Below are positions 22,101 through 33,100 of a stretch of DNA of 40,940 nt, one piece after another. Source of the DNA: a virus. The position numbers and the translations under genes were made by a program. How positions within the stretch are numbered: the stretch's first letter is position 1; every line of letters begins with the position of its first letter. The stretch spans positions 1 through 40,940 of the IMG/VR virus record IMGVR_UViG_3300025853_000214; one strand, given 5' to 3'. The notes under the pieces were generated by a model, which did not search any database, was not told where the DNA came from, and saw only the letters and a program-made list of their open reading frames with translations.

Positions 22101-24171
22101 ATTGTAGAGCGGTTAGACTTTGTTGTATAGATTCTATCTCTGCAGATAGTTTATCATATTTTTGTGGATTGTTTCTTACCTTACTTCTTTTTTGTACCAG
22201 TGCGCCTTTTCTAGATGTAAGTCTTTTTATAAGTTTATCTATACCTTTATCACCAAACATCTCATTTGCTAATGGTATTTGTTGTAAGAACTCATTGCCT
22301 GATAAACCTGCTGCTTTACCACCGGCTTCCATCTTGACTACTTTACCAGTTAGCTGGTATTTACCATTTATCTTTTTACTTTCATACTGTACATGTATAG
22401 GTATAACACGAGATTTTCTTACATGTTTTATACCGTACTGTCTTTGTAGTATATCTTTATATGCACCTATCTGCATATTGTACTGATCCATCTTGCCTAC
22501 GTGTGGATTCTCTACAATTCTAGCATTCTTTCCATAACTAACTACCTGTTCTGGTCTCGGTGTAATAAACTTGTAGTCTAGTATATCTACTGTACCATCA
22601 GAGTATACAAACATAAGGTCAACTGTACCTGCAGTTTCTTCTGCCACTAAACCTTTTCTACCTATAGGGTCATACACAATCTGCTCTGTCTTTACTACAA
22701 GCTCTCCCTCAGGATCTATCTTTGCTTGCATTTCTTTTGCATTTGCATACTGCTCAGCTGCTAAAGAATACAGTACATTGAACTGACCTTCAGTTAAACC
22801 AGACTCTTTTTGTATTTGTTTTTTATCACCCTTCTTTTCAGATAAAAGAATCATTACACGCTCCATAGTACTATGATGTTGTGTACCACCGCTTCTTTTT
22901 ACCTCGTTATTTTTGTTTGCATTTAATTCTATTGCACGCTCTTTACCCACGTTACGTATAAATGCTGCGCTGGGCCTATCACTTACCCTGTTAGCAATAA
23001 TTTTATCTGCTTCTGTATCATAGTAACGTGGAGTTGTTCCTGCGGGATCTAATACTATCTGCTTACCAAGTGCAGCTAGCTCTTCAACCTTTGCATTCTT
23101 TACATCTCTGCTTTCTAGTCTTCTACTAGTTTCGTCTAGTTGATCGAGTATCTTTTCAGTTCGCTGCTTGTCTGACATTGGATTTGTGTCTTCCGCCTGG
23201 AAGAACTGCTCTGTTCCTAAGTCAACGTTCTTTAATTCTTTTATACCGTTAAGCTGGTCATTCATTATAGCAAACGACGCCTGCGCAAACGGATCACTCT
23301 TAGGCATCTTAAATGTTTTTCTGATAAAGTTCATCACCTTATCAAACCATCTTCTAAATCTTGACACTTTCTGTGGTGTGTCAGCCCCGGTCTCTTGTGC
23401 TACTATTTGTTGTGCAATTACTTTACCTATTGCCTCTTCCCTCATTAGTATAGGATCATTCTCATACTGCTTTTGATAGACAGGATTGTTCATTACATTC
23501 CCAAACGCCTCATACTGTTCTATCTCACGCATCATAGATTTGTACAGCGGGCTACCTTTTGCTCGTAAATATTTTACAAAGAAGTGAGCTGCTTCTTCTG
23601 GTAGAGTATCTAGTCCGGCCTTGCCTTCTATGACTTCAACAACTCTGTTTAACATGTCAGCTTTTGCTACAACATCTATTGGGCTACCATTTGCATCTAG
23701 TATCTCATCTACTGCTTTATACTCTACACCTATTGTGTCTAAGAAGCTTCGCATTTTATTGTTTAGCTCTATACCGGGATCTCCCTTGGCAGCTACCTGA
23801 TACTGTGGCGGTAAGAAGTCTCCGACATCATTGAACTCACCAACAGCTGTAGCAAATGGCTCTGCTATATATTTATCTCTGTTAAAGTTTTCTACTATAT
23901 CATACGAGTACAAAGTAGATTGGCCTAACTTTTTATAATTAATACGATGCCTAGTATTCATCAAAGCATTGTATTCTTTTAATTTTTTGTTTACATTTCT
24001 TACCTGCGCGTTAGACAAACCTTTGTTAGGGTCTTTAGGTAATCTTAGATCTACCTGGACGTTAGGAGTCTTATTGTTGTTCTTTGTATACATGCTATAC
24101 GCTCCATACAAACCAACGTTTGATACTAACTTAATCCAGTCTGGGTGTTTTCTATTGGGACATGTAGCCAT
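19180..24171 (-). CDS. giant virion-associated protein with PD-(D/E)XK-like site (1663 aa)
   Basis: This is a large late-strand protein, probably packaged with the virion RNA polymerase, as crAss-like phages keep such giants next to it. Visible parts: residues about 185-300 resemble the zincin region of the neighbouring giant protein, but read EEAAH (192-196) where that has HEXXH, so the active site looks dead. Residues about 495-570 follow a PD-(D/E)XK nuclease pattern: GTVDLMF (D518), then VDILDYKF (D532, K534) and a QY-like helix MDQYNMQIGAYKDIL. Long helical regions follow, and a hydrophobic segment (VLLLALSLMALGM) lies near residue 1540. Its ATG directly follows the TAA of the 4425-aa gene with no gap. 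The exact role (DNA ejection, nuclease, RNAP cofactor) is unknown. Confidence 0.85.
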   Translation of the reverse strand: MATCPNRKHPDWIKLVSNVGLYGAYSMYTKNNNKTPNVQVDLRLPKDPNKGLSNAQVRNVNKKLKEYNALMNTRHRINYKKLGQSTLYSYDIVENFNRDKYIAEPFATAVGEFNDVGDFLPPQYQVAAKGDPGIELNNKMRSFLDTIGVEYKAVDEILDANGSPIDVVAKADMLNRVVEVIEGKAGLDTLPEEAAHFFVKYLRAKGSPLYKSMMREIEQYEAFGNVMNNPVYQKQYENDPILMREEAIGKVIAQQIVAQETGADTPQKVSRFRRWFDKVMNFIRKTFKMPKSDPFAQASFAIMNDQLNGIKELKNVDLGTEQFFQAEDTNPMSDKQRTEKILDQLDETSRRLESRDVKNAKVEELAALGKQIVLDPAGTTPRYYDTEADKIIANRVSDRPSAAFIRNVGKERAIELNANKNNEVKRSGGTQHHSTMERVMILLSEKKGDKKQIQKESGLTEGQFNVLYSLAAEQYANAKEMQAKIDPEGELVVKTEQIVYDPIGRKGLVAEETAGTVDLMFVYSDGTVDILDYKFITPRPEQVVSYGKNARIVENPHVGKMDQYNMQIGAYKDILQRQYGIKHVRKSRVIPIHVQYESKKINGKYQLTGKVVKMEAGGKAAGLSGNEFLQQIPLANEMFGDKGIDKLIKRLTSRKGALVQKRSKVRNNPQKYDKLSAEIESIQQSLTALQLNGGLDTVLTEVARQVRSLEKRIGVKDKFLPDGAENADYIEMDELVDLIDKFGLYTGMSKYSRDFFKDLQQSDEAAYNKLVQRFDRASGVIQRTHEDLKAELADRVVGMGQEFGVGDPTRLVKEFSFLTKTFATASEFDHPVFQTAWGYIDKAQQRTRRAQNELEKEIKKYQGGVEQWAKDNGMSLMDAYRLMIDENTGSLVGKYTPEYYERVRDAAKNKDVAWAKETFQKKEGYQEKFDKWKEREFARIDEMFADYEEYNEKTGKYEKVPDPNNVRGKKREAMKQAWLNTHDLSRDSAWTSPKAWYHLEIKPEKEALYYSDKYKYLNDRKPLKEFFDFYQKTNRKFAEMSGLGIKGNFIANIHQDIIDSIAAGNYDLSSDTLLEGLKIREDDNFKGGMLDEITGLPIATIPALYMAPVRNANGEVDNSLKTKDLGRALYLMGKSVHNYAHKSEIEAHILALQSFLIDNPAALRDATGNAFLDKTGKLAEKMNSRDTLETFEQLYVNFYLYGQRIQTKDADWGGYSKNKVILGAKQYFSAKVLGLAFIPGSAAYLAAKASAYMEGAKGLHYTNKQMAETHRLFYKQKDKYLGLVNFFQPWQDDFTMRVANNLSASKLVKTATMDKLYYPYRKADEMIDNNILIAMSQNYGVNEDGMPKRLELLPEGSKSIFELTTINEDGLKIEGMSEEGMNKFRGIARYVGGSVKGQMSDEDINVVNTTLTGNVVMQFKNWMPRLVRERLGTFRYNPVADVYEQGRYSVVAGEAWQIEENFFGKIKGTLATALKLSAEATTFGLGYKMKANKEVAEKLFKQYIQDNPDNPNIQKMSFNEYFSMRQGQIRAAAAELRMVLLLALSLMALGMKGDDDERLYTKTWATRKMYASLSRTAMELGFLSNPNEMVSFIRTPVPMTGVVIDALKATNNTWDEVVDAITQREDNRDKTPWGYYSLPFFPGYKQMSRILEVYEQNKVNPYR

Positions 24172-27100
24172 TTAACATTCAAATATTGTGCGCAACGTAT
24201 CTAAGTGTGCTGTTAACGCAGGGTTAGTGCTATCAGGTATAACTAGTTTTATGTTTGGATTAGCGTCGAGTAAACTTTTTATTATAACTACTCTAGAATC
24301 TATTTCTTGTTGAGTAGATTTGTTACCAGGTTCTAATCCTAGTGGTGGTAGCAAGAAGGTCTTACCTGGGTTCTTCTTTGCTAGCGTATCTATTTTACCT
24401 ATACTGTCTGCAAATATAGCAAAATCTACCGGTTCTCCATACTGTGCTTTTGTAGGCGCAGATATTACATTAGCTTTAGCTGTAAATTTTTTTGCTATTG
24501 GCAAACCTTTTGCTTTGGCAACTCTAGCTAAACCATTTGCAAATGTTCCTGACTGATCCACTGGCACAATTGGTATGCCGGCTATATTAAATATGTCGCC
24601 TGTAACAGTTTGCTTGCCTCTACGCATCTCTTTTACATTTGGATCTAGAGTTTTATCAGTATGGTCTTTGCCATCTAATGTGATATTATTAGAGTTAACC
24701 ATTGATATTATTCCCTCTGGCCCATACTCTTGTAAATACATTCCATTACCTAGTGTAGTTATTTGCTCCCATACCATAGTCCATGCGTTACCTATTTCCT
24801 TTCTCTTGCCTTCAGATAGTTTTTTAACTACAGTTTTATAGTTTGCTTTAGAGTCTTCAGTAAGTTTAAATAGTTTTTTAATTGTAGTTTTTTTGCCTGC
24901 TTTTATTAATCTTGCTTTCTGCTCTCTTGACAATGATGTATCAGGAATTTCTACAGATATAAACTCTTGAGGAGGCCTATTAGGAGAGGCTATTTGTAAT
25001 GCTCTAGCCCCAACTATTCTAACCTTATTGCTTAATCCAGGGGGTATTTGTGTTTTTCCTGTGTCTGCCTCAAATCCATACGTAGCCTCATCAACCTTTT
25101 GTTTCATATATTGAGGAACTACGAATGGATTTTTAAAATTGTTTTTATAGAACTGTAATCTAAAGTTATCTAGATTAACATTGCTTTGTTCTTTTGTTCC
25201 TGCTAAATACTTTTTTAATATAGGATCAACTATGTCTATGTATTGCTGAGCCGGTATCAAATCCATAAAAGATACAGGGGATGTTTGCTGTCCTGATTGT
25301 AGTATTATAAACTTAACAATATCTTTTGCAAGCTCTGGATCTTTCTCCATTAGTACTTGCATGTCTTCTATTAATGCATTACGCTCAAAAGATGTAAGAC
25401 GTTTGTTAAACTTCTTTATATTTTCCGTGGCATACTCAGGGTGTGTAGGATCATATGTCTGCAGTATTGGGAATAACTCATTTAGTATTAATGACTTCTT
25501 AGTATCCTTCTTCAATTGCATTACTCTTCTAGCTAAACTAGGACTGTCTTTAGTACCTTGGAATAATCTAGAAGCATCCTTAAATAACTCTTGCTGATTT
25601 TCTGTTCTAACTGTTTGTAGTATATAGTTTACTAGTGAGTTTTCTACAAGGCCTGCAAATCTTGCCTTATCATCATTTCCTATATCTCTACGATTTATAA
25701 TATCTACTATTAAAGAGTCTAAAATAAATTCAGCATCTGCTTTACGTGTAGTAGCAAACAGACTATCAAACATTCTAGATGAGCTTTCTAAAGATTGCTC
25801 AAATGATTTTTGAAAACTTTCATCTAGATACTTATCTAAGTTTACAAATTTGTTTTCAGCTTTTAATGTATTTAACTTCATTACCTGCATTTTAGCTTCC
25901 ATTCTATTTTTAGGAGCTAAACCAGATCTGTCACCGGTAACTGCTTCAGATAGCTCTTGCATTGGAATAGTTAAGCCGTCACGGATATCAATATACTTTT
26001 TCATTGCCTGCATTTGGAATGTATGATAATCAATTAAGTCTTGCGGCGTAAACTGATCCAACAGTTTTGCTTTCTGCTCAGGAGCCATGCCATTAGACAT
26101 CTCTTCAAACTGTCTTGCCTTTTCACCTAGAGCTAACATTCTTTCCATTGCTGGAATAGTATACTCAACTGTTGCATCAAAATCTGTAGGTAGCCCTGAT
26201 AGTGCAGCAATGTCTTTAGCTTTATTTTCATGTTCTTTTTGAAGAGTCTTACTTATTTCACCTAAACCAGTAGCCGGGTTCTCTGTCTTTGTGGCAACCA
26301 TCTCGAATAGAACAGGCTGTGTCATAAACTTAGATACAAACTCTAAAGGAACACCTGCTCTAAGCATAGCTATGTATGTGCTAGCAGTAGTTAAGTTACC
26401 GTTTATATCAAATACAAATGGATCTTTGGATACATCTACAAAGGCATTGATAAACTCCCCTATAATTTCTGACACATAGTTTAATCCTAACGCATCCCTA
26501 GTTCCTCCCATTGGAATAGCTAGGCTCCCATCTTCTAGCTCTATCATTTCATATGCAGGCATGCCTATAGAAAAGTCTGGGTCTACTCTTAACGCTAGTC
26601 CGGCACGTTGTGCTTTTATCTGGTGTGTATTAGCTACAGCTGCAACACCTAAGGCCTTCTTACCTGCTAAGAATCTGTTACCCATTTCCTGTATAAACTC
26701 AAACTTAAGAAGATCGCTAAATCTAGGGGATTGATTAGACTTTCCTTGCAGGCCTCTAATAACATTAGCCATGTCTTTTAGTCTCTGAGCTCCAACCGGT
26801 CTAACTAGTTGTTCATAGTTAGCCTCATTTAAAACAATTTTTCTAGAGTTAGTTAAGATTTGATTCTGAATAGCTTGTGTAGCATTCTGTCTTTCTAATG
26901 GTATGTCTTGTTTGTCGACTGCATTAGCTATTTGTGAATCAATCTTTTCAAACTCTTTAGATATTTTATCTTTAACACTTTGAATAGATACATCCATGCC
27001 AGTGTCCGCATCTTGTATCTTAGCCATCCTGCGCATCTCTAGTAGTCCTATCTCAAAGTCAATGCTATCTCTTTGTGATCTAGGGGCTTTCTTTCTCTTC

Positions 27101-30100
27101 TTATACAGATTATCAATCTGTTTGCTTACTTCTTGTACCTCTGGGTTCTGATAGTTTTGATAATCTAGTTGTTTTAGTTTAGCAAACTCTTTATTCATTG
27201 CTACAACTTTATCTACAACAGATTCGCCCAATCCTACCTGCTGTGCTAGTGTAGCATACTTTCTAGGATTTAAAGTTCTAAGAGCTTGTACTCTTTGAGT
27301 GCTTGTAGAGTTTGCATTAGTTAGGAATGGTACAACATTTAGTTCATTCTTACTACGGTTATATGTATAGTTAGGTAGGAATATAGATAGTTTATCAATA
27401 TCGTAGTCACTACCAGCTTTAACTACAATCTCTGAAGGTACCATGATAGCATCACCAGCCTCTTGCGGTAAGAAGCCTGCTATCTCAATTGCTTCTATAG
27501 AGTTCAATGCTGACGTTGGAATACGGAATCCATATACTTCAAGCATCTCTTTGCCTCCTATCTTTTCACCGTCTCTATATACACCATCTTCTCTTATAGT
27601 AACATTCTCTCCAATCAGCTCTTTAAAATAATGTGGTAACATTACCTGCATTGCTTTTACCTTACCATCTTCTTTTCTATAGAACTGTAGTGCAGCAACG
27701 TTCGCCCCATACTTATGTTTATCTTGGTATACAGTACGTTGTTCTACCTCTATACCTGCAGATGATACTTGTACCTTAGCGCCTCCAAATGTTTTATAGT
27801 TTACAATACGATTAGATACTAAAGAGTATAGAAGGTTTTCTATCTTAGGCTTATTACCTAATACATCTAGCACTCTAGTTTCTCCTGATAAGAATTCTTC
27901 TAGACCATCTAAGTATGCATCGGACATGTCTCGTCTTTCAGCCTCACCTCTTAATACTTCTGTAAGCTTTTCATATCCTTCCTCACTGATAGTAAACTCA
28001 TTGCCTGCGTCTTCTATTCCAAACTCTCGTTTTAAAGACTCAAACTCCGCATCAACTAGTTCATTTTCTAATACCTGTAGTCTTTTATCTATAGCAGCAA
28101 CTTCTTTATTTACAACCTTACCATTCTCATATGCATTAGAAGCAAGTAGTGCTCTTTGCTGACTACCTTTAGATACTTTTGTTTTTACTGGGTTCTGAGT
28201 TTCAACTTGTATACCCATAAAGTCGTAGTACAACTCTGATACATTAGCCTGGTCTATTCCCGCATAGTCTCCAGACTCATCATAGAAGTCATTAGATGCA
28301 TTATCTGCTCCTACAACTTTACCTACTTTAACACCACTTTCAAATACCGCTAGCCCCACCTGATTATCTATCATGTCGTCTAGCATCTTACCTAAATTAC
28401 TACCCTTACCAATAGACTCTACTAGTTGTGGGTATATAGGTAATACAGATAGCTTGATAAATGCAGGTGAATATATACCTGTAGCGTATGTAGGCCCGTA
28501 GTACTGTGGTTTTAGTGGAGGGAATACTGCCATCTCTTGTGCAGATAGTGGTTGACCCTCTCTAACTTTTTTATATGCAGTTCTTTGATCTGGCGTAACA
28601 TTACCTACACGCTCTAAGAATTCCATATACTCATCAATAGTCATGTAACCTTGCGCATCTGCCTCATCAAACTCTAAGTATGGTCTTAGTATTTCGTATA
28701 CTTCTTCTGTCTTAGGGTCTAGTTGTACATTAGGTGTTTCTAATTTAATTTGTATAGCCGCAGGATCTGCTCCATATGCTTCAGCATACTCTAAAAATCT
28801 TTCATTAGTTATAGAAGCTTTTACATCTCTATAAGTTATGTGGCGCATCTTGCCGTCTGCAGTCTTACCATCTAATCTTTCATAGTTTTGGTTTAACCAG
28901 TCATTTACTTCTACACTGTTATCTGCAAAGAGCTTAGGCCCGTGTGGTCCTGATGTACGTTTAAAGAATGAGTCTGGCTTAAAGAATCCTAAGTCTCCTA
29001 GTACAGCTATAGTCTGCTCTATGTTACCTGCTTCATGCAGCATCACAAACTTCTTAAGCATGTTCATTACATCTCCCTCTAGCATAGAGTTGTGAGTACC
29101 ACTCTTCTCAAAATCTAAATTGTTCTTAGCAAGTATTTGATCTGATACCTCAACGTTATATTTTATATTGTTTTCAGGATCTAGCTTAATTAATTTATTT
29201 TCTATGCCTGCTCTAAACAGTTCTTCAGCTCTAGTTTTTAGATGTGTTCTTAAGTCTGCTTCTATAGCCTCTTTATTCTCAGCCATATATGCATCTATGT
29301 TTCCTACTCCACCTACATCTTGTAAATTTACTGAGGTTACATAGTCAAATACTCTTAATTGTCCCTTGTTTCTATTGTAACCATCTATAGAGTTACCATG
29401 ATTACTAAGAGCTTTGTATATTTCTTGTCTTAAATACTTTGACATTTGACCTACATACTCTGCTTCTGTCTTAGGCATAAGATCTATAAGTGCAGAGCCT
29501 TCTTCATTTCTTGCATTTAAGTCAAATACAAATTGTGATTTCTTTTCTGCTGGTCTTATCTGTGGTATTCTACCATCTAGCACAGCATTGAAGTCTGTTC
29601 TAAATCTTCTAGAAGGCGAGTTGTTTTCATATACAAACCCTCTACGGTTACCTTCTTTCTTGATACCATTCAATGTACCCATACCTATCTTCATGCCTCC
29701 CATACTTCCTTCTAGGAATATAGAACCTTTAACAGACTCCATTAGTTCCCCGGTTTCAGGATCTATAAAGAACTCAGGTACACGACCATTGTTTAGTCTA
29801 CCTACTATATTAGTTGTAAAGTTATTTGTTATTACGCCATAAGCAGTTTTACCATCAGCTGTTTGGAACTGTAGGTCCACAGACTTTTCAGTTCTATCAG
29901 CTTGTATATCTATAATCTTTTTAAATCTACTAAACGCTCCGCTTTCTCTGCTGAATATATCCTCTATACTAACGCCCTCTTCACCAAGCTCTACTAGTTT
30001 AGATAGTATACCTGTACCCTCTGATGGTACAAGCTCTGAAAGAATATTCATTCTTTGTTTAGTACTAAGAGACTCTGGGTTAGTAAACTCTACACCCATG

Positions 30101-33100
30101 TAGTTTAATATTGCAAGAGCATCAGCCTCATTAATGTTGGCTCCTTTACCTGCAAGCTTAGCAAGAGTCATTTGACGACCATTAACATTAAATGCTTTAT
30201 TCGGCTCTATCACTACTCTACCAGTTTCTGGATCTACAGAGAAAGGTCCTTTACCTTCTTGTACTCTTTCTTTAAAGTTAGCTCTAAACTCTGACATGAT
30301 AAGAGCAGACTCTCTATCTGCGTTAGCAGGCATAAATGTAACATGTCCATTCTCTGCGTCGTATATAGCTATAATATCTTCACTATTAAATTTATGGAAC
30401 TGCTGTCTAAACTGTCTTTGTAGTTTAAACTCATTAGCAGTTAATGCAGATGCATCTTTAGTTACCTGCAGTCTGTTTATAAGAGTTGTAATAGGACCAG
30501 GTGTACCAGCTATGTCAGCGTACTCTGGGTGTTCTATAGCTAACTCTCTTAGTTTATTTATCTGATCTGCAAATGACTCAGTGCCTGCTAGTCTTTTAAG
30601 AACTAGATTGAAGAAAGGCTTGTAGTCTACTAGTCCTAAACCATAAGCACTATTTGTATTCTTCATACTTCTAGATGCAGGCAGTGTAGCAATTAATAGT
30701 TTTACAGCAGCTGGGGCAGTGTCCTTTAGATTAATTTCATTATTCTCATTTATATTGTAGCTATCTCTTAGCTTAGTAGACTCTGCATTTTCTTTTATCT
30801 CTAGTTGTACCTTAAACTGCTCTAGAAAGTCAAATACAGATTGTGTAACAGCTGTTGTATTGTGATAAACCATCGCAGCTAAGTTGTCTATATCCTGCTG
30901 TACTTCTGCGCTTGCGTTTTGTCTTATCTTATTTAGATTTGTAAAGTATGTACGATACGTAACATTCATTAACTCCTGCATCTTTTGTTTCTTTGCATCT
31001 GAGTTATTCTTAGATGACAAGTCTAACAAGTCAGCCATACTGAATCCAGCCACCTGACCATTAAACAAGTGTCCAAACATTATACGAGTTAGTGATTCTG
31101 TAATAGCCTTGCTTTGATCTACGCTTATCTTAGAACCATCTGCTAGTGTAATACGCTTATCCATGGACATTGCAAAGTCCGGGTTGTTTACAGGTTGTAC
31201 AAATCTGTTATCTCTAATACTATCAAAGAACTGTTGTAATCTTTGTCTGTCCGCTGCTGGCCCTCTACCAAGCATTGTGTTAAAGAACTCTTTGATTGCA
31301 TTAAAGAATCGTTTTATAAAATTACTATCCTTATTTGTTTTGTTGCCTATCTTATACTTATCTCCTACTAACATGTAAGATCTAAACTCTTCAGCAAGTC
31401 CCTCTTCTATATTTTCTGTTTGACCAGTAAGTCTTGTGAATGCATCTTCTATCTCCTGCTTAGTTTCAGGAGTAGTAAATCTACCTGATACTACGTGGTA
31501 CGCCTCGTGATATACTGTACCTTCTTGTGCTAGATCTGATAGTAATACTCTAGCAGCATTTAAAGTTCTACCATATGACTTACCATCAATAAGTCCGTCT
31601 ATTACTTTGATTGGTATGTTAGGAAACTTACCTTCAAACCATGCTATCTCTGCAGGTATGTTAGCAGCTTTGTATTGTTCTGTAACTTCAGAAGCTAACA
31701 AGTCTTGTACTTCAGGTCCCATAGTAGGATCTTCCATCTGCCCACCGAACTTAGCTAATATGTCTACAGTAGACGGAGCTTGCTTTGATTCGGAGTCTTG
31801 TGCACTGTACGCTTCTAGTATAGCCTGATCCACACTAGTAGGATTAGTCTGTTTAGCAGCATCTACTTTTGGTGGAACTATAACATTCTTTTCTGAGATT
31901 TCAAATCCAGCGGTAAGGCCAGGGCTTACTTCTTTTATTTTAGATACAGCGCCCATAAATGATAAATCTTTCTGAGCATTATAGAAGTCAATAATCTTTA
32001 CAACATTAGTGTCAACATCATCACTCTTAACAATTATCTTGTTATCATTACCTTTACTTATCTCATAGGTTCCTATAAGTGAGCCATCCGCTTTGGTAAC
32101 AGTAAGATTGTAGTCTTGTCCAACTACCATATCAGGAGTATCAAGACCGGTGTCTTCTTGTGCTCCTTCAGTAAGGTCTGTAGGTGCATCTGTTTTTGCT
32201 ACAGGAGTAATAGGAGACTGCTGAGCTACAGATTGACCATAGTCATACTTTAGGTATGTTCTCTTTATCTGTGTATTGTTTACATCTTTAGACATTGGAA
32301 CTATACCTGTAGTAAGTGGAGGTGTGGTGCCATCCTCTCTTTGTAGGAACAGATAGTCATTGTAGCTATCATATGTAACACCAGGTTGTGTACCTTCAGG
32401 TGTTACAACTACAGATGTGTATGGCTTATTAGGCTTGTTTAAAAGGCTCTTATCTATGTTGTGATTCTTTGTAGCTAAGAACTCTTTTAACAATTGTACG
32501 TTTGCTTCGTTATATATATCTACAGTTGTACTGATTGGATTCCCATCAGCGTCAGTGCTGTTAACTACATCAGCTGGGGCGTTTGGATCTAGACTTCTTA
32601 TATCTATCTTATTACCGCCAAAGTTTAGGTATGTTACATCGCCTTCTCTTGCTGCATATATCTCAAATGACTTAGAGTTAGGACTGTCTGTAGCTCTTCT
32701 GTTAAATCCAATTAAACTATTAAGGTATGGACGAACTTGAACATCAGTGCCTTCTATAATGTTGGCAGCAGCTGCAACATCTTTATCAGTTGAATGTAGC
32801 TTTGTACCATATGCTGCAAGTATTTGTACAGCAGTTTCTATTTCTGTATCAGTAAGTGTTCTAGTTTCTAGTGGTACCGGGTAGCCTTTGTGCGCCGCAT
32901 ATGGCATACCTCTAACTACCTTATACTTATTACCACCTTCTTGTATAGTTGTAAACCCATCAGGACCTGTTACACCTGTGGCTATATTAACTTTTATTTT
33001 CTTAAGTTTCTTTTCATCATTTGTTATTCTACCTAGAGCAGCACCCTTTACGTAGTTACCATCTGCGTCTTTCTGCATAACAGCGGTGCCTCTACCTTTA

